A DNA stretch of 64,000 nucleotides from DATLFA01 sp039915945 (GTDB lineage Bacteria; Actinomycetota; Acidimicrobiia; Acidimicrobiales; WLNW01): contig JBDSMH010000106.1 in the NCBI GenBank assembly GCA_039915945.1, positions 62,001 through 126,000 of the forward strand, written 5' to 3'. Within the stretch, counting starts at the first letter, position 1, and each line of letters begins with the position of its first letter. The notes below the pieces were generated by a model. That model searched no databases and had not been told where the DNA came from. It was given only the letters and a program-made list of their open reading frames with translations. Shown here piece by piece: positions 1 through 8,575 of the stretch. Made by a program: the position numbers and the translations under genes.

Positions 1-766
1 CTCGGCTGCCGAACGTGCCCCGGCACCAACGCACGACGTCGGGTGCCGCGAGCACGCGCGCCCGCAGCGGTGTGCGGCGCTGATCGAGTTCGTCGGTGAT
101 GAGGCGCCAGGCGGTGGCGAGATCGAAGTCGGGTGGGCGGCGCACGGGCTGCCCGGTGCGCTCGACCGACGTGATGCGATCGACGCGAAAGGTGCGCTGA
201 CCGTTGTCGGTATCGGCGACGAGGTACCAGCCCGAGCCCTTTGCCGCGAGCCCGAGCGGATGGACGACGCGCGTGCTGTTGGTCTGGTCGCGAGCGGTGT
301 AGCCCAACACCACCTGCTCTCCCTCGATGACTGCCTGTTGCACGGCTTCGAGATGCGGCGGCGTCCGCCGCACGGTCGCCGCGCCGTCCCAATCGGCCGG
401 GTCGACGAGCACCGCCGACGAGGCCGCCTGCGCCTTGATGCGAAACGGCTCGGGCAGTGCTCGCACCAGTTTGCGCAACGCCGCCTTGACCTCGGGCGTC
501 GCCGAGGCGGGCCCGGCGACCAGAAAGAGGGCCTGGGCCTCTGCGGCGGTCAGGCCACTCAGGTCGGTGCGGCCGCCACCGGCGAGGCGCCATCCGCCGT
601 TGCGGCCCTGCGTCGAGTAGATGGGCAGCCCGGCCACGCCGAGCGCCTCGAGATCGCGCCGTGCGGTGCGTTCGGACACCTCGAGTTCGCGGGCGACCTC
701 GGCCGCAGTGACCTGGCCGCGATCTTGGAGCAGCAGGAGAATGGCCACGAGTCGGTCGGCGCGCAC
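1..766 (-). CDS. WYL-domain transcriptional regulator (partial, 3' end outside window)
   Basis: Read on the minus strand, the frame begins with a DeoR/YafY-type helix-turn-helix (RADRLVAILLLLQDRG, then SERTARRDLEALG) and continues into a WYL ligand-sensing domain (GWYLVADTDNGQRTFRVDRI). About 255 residues are visible; the family usually has about 320, so the C-terminus lies beyond base 1. I chose the GTG at 766, which gives the usual few residues before the first helix; no better ATG is in frame. The gene is divergent from the DinB gene, and a 15-bp palindrome lies between them. Regulators of this arrangement usually control the divergent gene and themselves. That role is inferred. Confidence 0.85.
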   Translation of the reverse strand, partial: MRADRLVAILLLLQDRGQVTAAEVARELEVSERTARRDLEALGVAGLPIYSTQGRNGGWRLAGGGRTDLSGLTAAEAQALFLVAGPASATPEVKAALRKLVRALPEPFRIKAQAASSAVLVDPADWDGAATVRRTPPHLEAVQQAVIEGEQVVLGYTARDQTNSTRVVHPLGLAAKGSGWYLVADTDNGQRTFRVDRITSVERTGQPVRRPPDFDLATAWRLITDELDQRRTPLRARVLAAPDVVRWCRGTFGSR

Positions 767-790
767 AGGAGCAAGTATCTCACGTAAACC

Positions 791-805
791 GGTCAGAAGA
801 TGACC
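791..805. promoter_or_regulatory. Palindrome GGTCA-n5-TGACC, candidate operator
   Basis: A perfect inverted repeat, GGTCA gaaga TGACC, sits in the 88-bp gap between the divergent WYL regulator and the DinB gene. It lies 24 bp from the regulator start and 49 bp from the DinB start. Its position fits an operator for the WYL protein. No binding evidence is available. Confidence 0.4.
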
Positions 806-854
806 TGTTTGAGTGCGATGATCAGCAGAACACGACAACCGAACGGAGACCGGC

Positions 855-1429
855 ATGCCCGGACAAGCGCCCCCCTTGAACGATGAGCGCGAGCTGCTGC
901 TCGCGTACATCGAGCAACAGCGTGACGGCATTCGCAACGCGGCCTATGGCCTCACCGATGAACAAGCACGACTCGTTCCGTCTGCCAGTTCACTCAGCGT
1001 CGGTGGCCTCGTCAAGCACGCCATCGACATGGAAAAGGGGTGGATCGATATGGTCCTACAACGCGACAGCGGCGCATCGCAGTCGAACTACGAAGACAAC
1101 TTCCGGTTCGGCCCCGACGACACGCTGGCAAAGCTCTTCGCCCGTTACGACGACGTCGCCCGCGGGACGGCGTCGGTCATCCGGAGTATCGACGACCTGG
1201 GCCAAGACGTGCCGGTGCCCAAGGGCGTGCCCTGGTATCCCGACGACATCGACGCCTGGTCGGTGCGGTGGGTGCTGCTCCACCTGATCGAAGAAATTGC
1301 TCGCCACGCCGGCCACGCCGACATCGTGCGCGAGTCGATCGACGGGGCCACGATGTACGAGCTCATGGCGGCGGCCGAGGGCTGGCCCGCGACCGACTGG
1401 CTGAAGCCATGGCAACCGGCGGCCGACCG

Positions 1430-1433
<4 letters not shown>
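855..1433 (+). CDS. DinB-family (DUF664-like) protein
   Basis: This 192-aa protein resembles the DinB/YfiT/maleylpyruvate-isomerase four-helix-bundle superfamily, members of which often bind a metal through three His. Candidate ligands are His55 (VKHAIDMEKGW) and the His143/His151/His154 cluster (HLIEEIARHAGH), which is the superfamily's usual C-terminal motif. Many actinobacterial members are thought to be thiol-dependent transferases, but the substrate here is unknown. The ATG at 855 follows GGAGACC. The stop overlaps the ABC ATPase start (ATGA at 1430-1433), so the three genes DinB, ATPase and permease look like one translationally coupled operon, probably under the divergent WYL regulator. 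Confidence 0.85.
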
Positions 1434-2409
<976 letters not shown>

Positions 2410-2413
<4 letters not shown>

Positions 2414-3243
2414 CCGCCATCGACTTGAGCCCCGAGGCCGCGCCCACGCCACGGCGTACGACAGTTCCCGAGCCCCGACCGGCCGGCTTCATCCCCGATA
2501 CCCTGACGATCTCCGGCCGCGCGTTGCGCGGTGTCCCGCGCGACCTCGAGGCCGTGACACCGCCGATCTTCATTGCGCTGTTCTTCTTCCTCGTCAACAT
2601 CGCGACCCTGCAACGCCTCACCGAGAACCAGATCGCCGGGTTCGATTTCAAGGCGTTCCAGTTGCCGACGGCGATCCTGCTCGGTGTCACGGGCGTGTCG
2701 CGCGCGCCGGCGCTCGTTCTCGATGTGCAAAACGGTTACTTCGACCGACTGCTGCTGACCCCAGTGCGCCGATTGGCCATCCTGCTCGGCCACTTGGCGG
2801 CCGATGTCACGGTGGCGGCGGCATTGATCATTCCCATCACGATCGTGGGATTCATCATCGGCATTCGCTTCGAGACCGGCGCGCTCGGCGTCGTTGCGTT
2901 CATCGTGCTCGGTGCCTTGTGGAGCCTGGCCTTCTCCGGCTTCGGCTACGCCATCGCACTCAAGACCGGCAATCCCGCGGCAGTCAACTCGAGCTTCTTG
3001 TTGTTCTTCCCGTTCTTGTTCCTCACGAGTTCCTACGTACCGCGCGATCAGCTCTCCGGTTGGCTCGGCGTTGTCGCTGCATGGAACCCCGTGACCTACT
3101 TGCTCGAGGGGCTGCGGTCGCTGGTCGTCGACGGATGGCGCTGGCAGGTGCTGGGCAAAGCGCTGCTCGCCATCGCGGTGGTCGGCGCGGTGAGCATGAC
3201 GTTGTGCTTCGGCGCATTGCGAGGCCGGGTCCGGCGCAGCTGA
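2410..3243 (+). CDS. ABC-2 type permease, DrrB type
   Basis: A 277-aa integral membrane protein with a soluble N-terminus of about 35 residues and about six hydrophobic segments, the first around PPIFIALFFFLVNIATLQ. It carries the ABC-2 domain and pairs with the preceding ATPase, the two genes overlapping by ATGA at 2410-2413. Size and layout match DrrB-type permeases, which dimerise with the ATPase to export amphiphilic compounds. It is the last gene of the run; the next gene converges from the other strand after 15 bp. Confidence 0.92.
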
Positions 3244-3258
3244 TCGCCGCCGGCGCGG

Positions 3259-4566
3259 CTAACTCGTGGCCGGTGCGGGAGCGGCGATGCCCACCATCGC
3301 CGCTCGCGCTGCGATGCGCGGGCGCGCCATCGCGTACAGCGCCATCGTCGCGGTGCACAGCGAGCCCATCACCGCCAGCGACTGCCGCAAACCGAATCGG
3401 TCCGCGAGGTACCCGATGGGCAGCGCCACCATCGAGCTCAACGAGAAGCCGAGCATCATGAGTGCCTGCACCCGACCTTGGTACTCGTGTTCGGCGAGCG
3501 TCGTGATCAGTGTGTTGTTCGCCACCTGAAATCCTGATGACGACGCGCCGAGCACGAAAATGGCGATGATCGCCCACAGAAATGTGGGAGCAATCGACAG
3601 CAGCAGCAACCCGACGCCGAACGCCGCACCGCACCACGCCTGCGTGAACCACATCTCGCGGACGCGAACGCGGCCGGCGATCCAAAACGACATCGCCAGC
3701 GCGGCCACCGCGCTGAATGTCGACAGCAGACCGAAGCCGCCGGAGCCTCGATCGAAGATGTCCTTCGCGATGCTCGGCAAGAACGCCACGTAGGGCAGGC
3801 CGATGATAGCGATCGAGTTGGCCACGATGACGAGCGCCGCCAGTCGGGGGCGAGCGCGCACGTGGTGTAGGCCGTCGGTGAACGACGAGAGTGGGCGTTG
3901 CGCGGTAGCGGCGGCGCGAGGGGCGATCTTCGGCAGGCGCGCCGTCCAGTAGATGGACAGCGCACACAGGCTGGTCGTGATGATGTAGACGCCGTGCGTA
4001 CCGATCGTCTTGATGCCGATGAGGGTGCCCGCAATGGCGGGGCCGAGGATGCGGGTGGTGTTGACGCTCATCTGCGTGAGCACGATGGCGTTGGGCAACA
4101 GCCGCCGCTCGACGAGTTCGGCGGTGAAGGAGATGCGCGCCGGGCCCATGTTGGCCATGCCCGCGCCGTGGAGCACTGATGCCACCACGAGCATCCAGTA
4201 GCGCAAAATGCCCATGCTGTCGGCGATGGCGATCATCAACGCACCGGCCATGATGAGGCCCTGCGCGATCATGAGTACCGTGCGCTTTGGAAACCGATCG
4301 GCGACGACACCGCTCGCTATCGATGCGATGCCCATCGCGGCACCGAATGCGAGGTAGACCCCGCCGAGTCCGGCATTGCTACCGGTGAGCTCCTTGGCCA
4401 GCCAGCCCCGCGCAATCTGCTGTGCGTGGGTCGCGAGGAAAATGATCATGCCGCTGAGGAACAGCGTGCGATAGCGCGGTTCTCGCAGTGCCACGAAGCG
4501 ACCGTCTCGTGCGCTTTCGCGGGCCCCCACGAACTCGACCTTACCGGTGCGGTCGCGGCGGGTCAT
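3259..4566 (-). CDS. MFS transporter (multidrug-type exporter)
   Basis: A 435-aa major facilitator protein with about 12 hydrophobic segments, starting FLSGMIIFLATHAQQIARGW. The loop after the second segment reads GVVADRFPKRTVL, the family GxxaDRxgrr-type motif. It resembles EntS/MFS_3-type exporters. The frame is open further upstream, but that part is Arg/Ser/Pro-rich and antisense to the membrane gene, so I chose the ATG at 4566. The gene follows the 266-aa membrane protein on the same strand with a 13-bp gap. Substrate unknown. Confidence 0.88.
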   Translation of the reverse strand: MTRRDRTGKVEFVGARESARDGRFVALREPRYRTLFLSGMIIFLATHAQQIARGWLAKELTGSNAGLGGVYLAFGAAMGIASIASGVVADRFPKRTVLMIAQGLIMAGALMIAIADSMGILRYWMLVVASVLHGAGMANMGPARISFTAELVERRLLPNAIVLTQMSVNTTRILGPAIAGTLIGIKTIGTHGVYIITTSLCALSIYWTARLPKIAPRAAATAQRPLSSFTDGLHHVRARPRLAALVIVANSIAIIGLPYVAFLPSIAKDIFDRGSGGFGLLSTFSAVAALAMSFWIAGRVRVREMWFTQAWCGAAFGVGLLLLSIAPTFLWAIIAIFVLGASSSGFQVANNTLITTLAEHEYQGRVQALMMLGFSLSSMVALPIGYLADRFGLRQSLAVMGSLCTATMALYAMARPRIAARAAMVGIAAPAPATS

Positions 4567-4579
4567 GCAGTGTGACGGA

Positions 4580-5380
4580 TTACATCTCCGACACGAGCTG
4601 TCGCGCGTCGACGCGAGCGCGCGAACGTTGAGCAAGCGCGCGTGATGATGTCCAGATCGCGATGCCGACGGCGGCGAGCGTGATGGCGAGGGCGACGACG
4701 GTCGCGGACGCGGCCCACGCGGCGCACACCGCGACCGCAAGCTGCGTCAGGATCACCGCCTGGCGCACGCCCTCGCCTCCCTCGGCGAAACGTCGATGAA
4801 ACGCGTACAGGTCGGACTGCGTGCGCAGGGGAGCACTGAGCAAGATGGTGAGCCCGCGGGCGAGCCCGAAGACGACACCGAGCGCGAACGCCACCCACGG
4901 GCTGGCGCTGAGCGTCGCAAACACCACGATGAGCGGTACGGCGGCGGTCATCACATAGGTGGTGAAGCCGACGCCGATCTGCCAGCCGAACCCGCCGCCG
5001 TAGACCCATGGCCGATACTTCGACAGCCAGTCCTCGTTGACCTGGCGGCGGATGAAGGGCGGACCGAAGCCGAAGATGCGCGAATCGACGGCGGCTGCTG
5101 CGAGGGCGGCCACCGCGGCGACGGCGAGTGCGGTGCCATGACCCAAACCCGTGGCGTCGACGATGGCGGCGAGTCCCGCCGACGCGCCCCCGAGGGTGAC
5201 ACCGCCGACGACGGCTCCGGCGATGAACCAGCCCGCAGTGCGCCGGAAGCGACGCCCCCGCCCGGCTTCGGCGATGGGATTGATCTGCGACAGCATCGAC
5301 TGGCCGCACGGTGACCATGTCGAACGAGCGGCCGCCGCGGTGGCGACGACGCCAGCGAGCACTACGAGCAAAACATTCAC
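4580..5380 (-). CDS. Polytopic membrane protein of unknown function
   Basis: A 266-aa protein with about six to seven hydrophobic segments. A conserved-looking motif, STWSPCGQSMLSQINP (about residues 20-35), follows the first segment and is followed by RGRRFRRTAGWFIAGA. I recall similar sequences in actinobacterial genomes annotated only as membrane proteins; the single Cys next to Pro vaguely recalls DsbD/CcdA-like transporters, but the pairing Cys is not evident. It lies upstream of the MFS gene and may be co-transcribed with it. The ATG at 5380 opens directly into the first membrane segment. Confidence 0.75.
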   Translation of the reverse strand: MNVLLVVLAGVVATAAAARSTWSPCGQSMLSQINPIAEAGRGRRFRRTAGWFIAGAVVGGVTLGGASAGLAAIVDATGLGHGTALAVAAVAALAAAAVDSRIFGFGPPFIRRQVNEDWLSKYRPWVYGGGFGWQIGVGFTTYVMTAAVPLIVVFATLSASPWVAFALGVVFGLARGLTILLSAPLRTQSDLYAFHRRFAEGGEGVRQAVILTQLAVAVCAAWAASATVVALAITLAAVGIAIWTSSRALAQRSRARVDARQLVSEM

Positions 5381-5549
5381 GCGCCGCGTGACCTCCAGGT
5401 CCGTCGATTTCCGAACACCCTAGAGGAACCGCCCTCGATTCTGCGCGACAGGGCCGGTACAGCGAGGGATCGGTAGATCAGCCCAACGTCAGCCCCGGGA
5501 CAGCGGGCCATGGCACTTTGGGTACAACGCAGCCCAAGGGAATGACACC

Positions 5550-5843
5550 ATGACCACGACGCTCACCCACCGCCACGACGCACTGGCCGACCAGCTCGCC
5601 GCCGCGTTCATCGAGTTCGGCGCGCAGGACTACTTGTCGCAGGCCCGCTGGGTCGACATCCTGCTCGATCTCTTCTGCGCTACCGAAGATGATGTGTTGC
5701 GTCGTGTGATCTCCGACAGCCTGAATGAAATCCGGCACGTGAACCTCGTGCGTTGTTTCGACATGCGGGCGTGCCTGCTGCTGGTCACCGCGCTTTCGTC
5801 GCCCTCACCCGTACCCGACGCCTTGGATCCAGCCGACGCGTGA
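5550..5843 (+). CDS. Hypothetical protein, 97 aa
   Basis: I do not recognise this small acidic protein. It reads as soluble helices (HRHDALADQLAAAFIEF, QARWVDILLDLFCATEDDV) and contains three Cys spread over the second half. A ribosome site, AAGGGA, lies 8 bp before the ATG at 5550. The competing minus-strand frames lack a comparable start signal. It lies 93 bp upstream of the hybrid histidine kinase on the same strand, so a link with that signalling system is possible but unproven. Confidence 0.55.
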   Translation: MTTTLTHRHDALADQLAAAFIEFGAQDYLSQARWVDILLDLFCATEDDVLRRVISDSLNEIRHVNLVRCFDMRACLLLVTALSSPSPVPDALDPADA

Positions 5844-5936
5844 GTTCGTGGCGTCTGCGAACATGGCGACAGCGCATCGCACGCGCAATCACCCGGCATA
5901 GCATGACTGCAAGCTCTCAATCCGCGTGGAGGCGTC

Positions 5937-7871
5937 ATGGACGCAACCGACAACGCGGAACCCCGGCCCCTGGTATCCGCACACGAACAGCTAGCTGATT
6001 CTCAGGGCAGCGTTGTCATCATCGACGCGGACGGCATCATCCGGTCGGTGAGCGAGGACGTCGGGGCGATGTTCGGTTATGCGCCCGCAGAGCTCCTCGG
6101 CGAATCGATCGCGGTGCTCATTCCGGAGGTCGACCGGCGAGCACATTCTAAAAAGGGCAACGAGGCTGCCACTGATGTTTCAGTCGCGTCGATCGAGACC
6201 GATGTGATGTCCGCCGCATTCCGCGACACCTCTGAACGAAACAAGATCGAGGCAGACTTTCCGGGTCTCCTGGGCGCGGCACAGGACGCCATTGTCGCGG
6301 TTGATGCTGCGGGCCTCATCCATCTCGTCAATCATCAGGCCGAAGCGCTGTTCGGCTACACGAGTGACGAGTTGATCGGGCAACCGTTGGAGACGCTCAT
6401 TCCGCATCGCAAACGAATGGCGCACGTGAGTTACCGAGTTGGGTATTTCGCGAACCCCGTTCCGCGAGCGATGGGTGCCGGTCAAGATTTGTCGGCGCGC
6501 CGTAAGGACGGCTCGGAGTTCCCCGTCGATATTTCGCTTTCGTCGTCAGTAGTCGAGGGATCGGTCATCGTGTCGGCGACCGTCCGCGACATCACGGGCC
6601 GCAAGCGCATCGAAGAGCAACGGGCGAGTTTCGACGCAAACGTCCTCGATGCCGAACGCGCCCAAGAGCGAGCGATGCTCGAGGCGCAACTGCAGCAGGC
6701 GCAGCGCCTCGAGACGGTCGGCCAACTCGCGGGCGGCGTTGCCCATGACTTCAACAATCTCCTTGCGGGGATCATGAACTACGCAGGTCTCGTCTCGTCG
6801 AGCCTCGAGGCCGAGATGGTCTCGCGCGAGTTGACCGAGGTCGACGCCTTCGTCACCCTTCTGCAAGACGTCGATGAGATCAGCAAAGTGGCGAAGCGCG
6901 CGGTCGGACTGACTCGTCAGTTGCTCATCTTCAGCCAACGCAGAGTTATCCAACCCGAAGTGCTCGATTTGAACGCCGTCGTCGGTGAGATCGAGGAGAT
7001 GTTGCGGCGGACCATCGGGGAGCAGGTCGAGTTGCACAGCGCGTTCACTTCCGACCCCACGCGGATCAAAGCCGATCGGGGCCAGATCGACCAAGTGGTG
7101 ATGAATTTGGCGGTGAACGCACGTGACGCCATGCCGCGGGGTGGCCGGCTCGGCATCGAGACGGCCCTGTTCGACGCGGACGAGTCGTATGCCCGCATAC
7201 ATGCGATCACGCCGGGGCCGTACGTGCGCTTGACGGTGTCCGATACCGGCACCGGCATGACGGCTGAGGTCGCGGCGCGCGCCTTCGAACCGTTCTTCAC
7301 CACCAAGCCCCAGGGTCAGGGCACGGGCCTCGGCCTGGCCACCATCTACGGCATCGTCACGCAGGCCGATGGTGCAGTGACGATCTCGTCAGAGGTAGGA
7401 GTAGGCACGACGATCCGCGTCGATCTGCCCGCCACTCCTGACGCGACGTTGGTGCTGCGCTCGGTGATGCCCGATGTTGCTTCGGCCAAAGGCGAGACGG
7501 TGCTCATCGTGGAAGACGAAGAGATCGTGCGCGAGCCGGTGCGGCGGATGCTGGCGAGGAGCGGGTACACCGTGTTGTCGGCGGCCAGTGCCACCGAGGC
7601 ACTCGTCATCGTGCGTGAGCACGGCAGCGACATCGATCTCCTGCTCACCGATGTCGTGATGCCGGGTGGCTCGGGCAAAGTGCTCTGGGACGACGTCATC
7701 GATCTTCGGCCCGAGACCAAGGTGCTCTTCATGAGTGGCTACAACCAGGACCTGATGGCCAAAGAGGGCGTGCTGGCCGAGGGCGTGAGTCTGATCGAGA
7801 AACCCTTCTCCGCGGACGATCTGTTGCGCAAGGTTCGCGACGTATTGGACTCGGGCAGGACGACGAGTTGA
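5937..7871 (+). CDS. Hybrid sensor histidine kinase (PAS-PAS-HisKA-HATPase-REC)
   Basis: A 644-aa soluble kinase without evident membrane segments. Two PAS domains (about 22-65 and 112-225) each carry the FGY-x4-EL-x-G signature. The H-box is GQLAGGVAHDFNNLLAG with phosphoacceptor His270. The ATPase domain has an N-box (VVMNLAVNARDAM, about 387-399), SDTGTGM and GTGLGLATIYG. The C-terminal receiver runs from about 521 with phosphoacceptor Asp572 (LLTDVVMPGG). The H-box type resembles soluble PAS kinases of the FixL/NtrB-like group. The stop overlaps the start of the response regulator (TTGA), implying a coupled His-Asp relay. GGAGG lies 4 bp before the ATG at 5937. Confidence 0.93.
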   Translation: MDATDNAEPRPLVSAHEQLADSQGSVVIIDADGIIRSVSEDVGAMFGYAPAELLGESIAVLIPEVDRRAHSKKGNEAATDVSVASIETDVMSAAFRDTSERNKIEADFPGLLGAAQDAIVAVDAAGLIHLVNHQAEALFGYTSDELIGQPLETLIPHRKRMAHVSYRVGYFANPVPRAMGAGQDLSARRKDGSEFPVDISLSSSVVEGSVIVSATVRDITGRKRIEEQRASFDANVLDAERAQERAMLEAQLQQAQRLETVGQLAGGVAHDFNNLLAGIMNYAGLVSSSLEAEMVSRELTEVDAFVTLLQDVDEISKVAKRAVGLTRQLLIFSQRRVIQPEVLDLNAVVGEIEEMLRRTIGEQVELHSAFTSDPTRIKADRGQIDQVVMNLAVNARDAMPRGGRLGIETALFDADESYARIHAITPGPYVRLTVSDTGTGMTAEVAARAFEPFFTTKPQGQGTGLGLATIYGIVTQADGAVTISSEVGVGTTIRVDLPATPDATLVLRSVMPDVASAKGETVLIVEDEEIVREPVRRMLARSGYTVLSAASATEALVIVREHGSDIDLLLTDVVMPGGSGKVLWDDVIDLRPETKVLFMSGYNQDLMAKEGVLAEGVSLIEKPFSADDLLRKVRDVLDSGRTTS

Positions 7872-8575
7872 CGGTCGGCGGGAGACAATCGGCGACGAAG
7901 GTGTTGTTGGTCGATGATGACGACGACTTCCGCTTCACTACCGCGCGCATCTTGGACCAACACGGATACAGCTGCGTTGAAGCCGCGAGTAGCGCCGCCG
8001 CTCGGCTGGTTCTCGCCGCGCAGCCCGATGTCGCGATCGTCTTGTGTGACATCACGATGCCGGGCGAGTCCGGTATCGAGCTGCTCGCCGAATTGACGGT
8101 GGAGTTTCCCGACGTCGCGGTGGTGATGACGACCGGTCTCGATGACCCTCGTGTCGCCGAGGCGGCTTTTGATCGCGGTGCCTATGGATACGTCGTCAAG
8201 CCTTGGGATACCAATGAGTTGCTCATCAGCCTCGACAGCGCGTTGAGGCGACGTGACCATGAGTCCTCACAACGAGAACGCGTGAGAACGCTCGAGCAAA
8301 CCGTTGCGGGCATCGAATCGAACGGAGAGTTGCGCGACGAGACACTGCCCAGTCAGGGGGGAGTTGGTGCGGGTCTCACGACGCGAGAGCGGCAGATCCT
8401 CGGTCTGATTGCGGCCGGTCTGAGCAACAAGCAGATTGCGCAACATCTGGGCGTGACCCTCAATACGGTGCGCAACCACGTGCGCAACACGCTCGCCAAG
8501 CTCGGCGTGCACTCCCGGCTTCAAGCGGTGGCGACTGCCATGCAAGAGGGACTCGTCACATATCCTGCGCGCTGA
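7868..8575 (+). CDS. Response regulator, REC plus LuxR-type HTH
   Basis: A 235-aa NarL/FixJ-type transcription factor. The receiver has the acidic pocket VLLVDDDDDF and phosphoacceptor Asp61 (VLCDITMPGESG). The C-terminal GerE domain reads LTTREREILGLIAAGLSNKQ in outline (REILGL is RQILGL here), then LGVTLNTVRNHVRNTLAKLG. The start is a TTG at 7868 overlapping the kinase stop, the analogue of an ATGA overlap; a GTG at 7901 is possible but would cut the first beta strand. It is the likely partner of the kinase. Its 3' end overlaps the convergent GGDEF-EAL gene by 20 bp. Confidence 0.92.
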   Translation: MTVGGRQSATKVLLVDDDDDFRFTTARILDQHGYSCVEAASSAAARLVLAAQPDVAIVLCDITMPGESGIELLAELTVEFPDVAVVMTTGLDDPRVAEAAFDRGAYGYVVKPWDTNELLISLDSALRRRDHESSQRERVRTLEQTVAGIESNGELRDETLPSQGGVGAGLTTRERQILGLIAAGLSNKQIAQHLGVTLNTVRNHVRNTLAKLGVHSRLQAVATAMQEGLVTYPAR

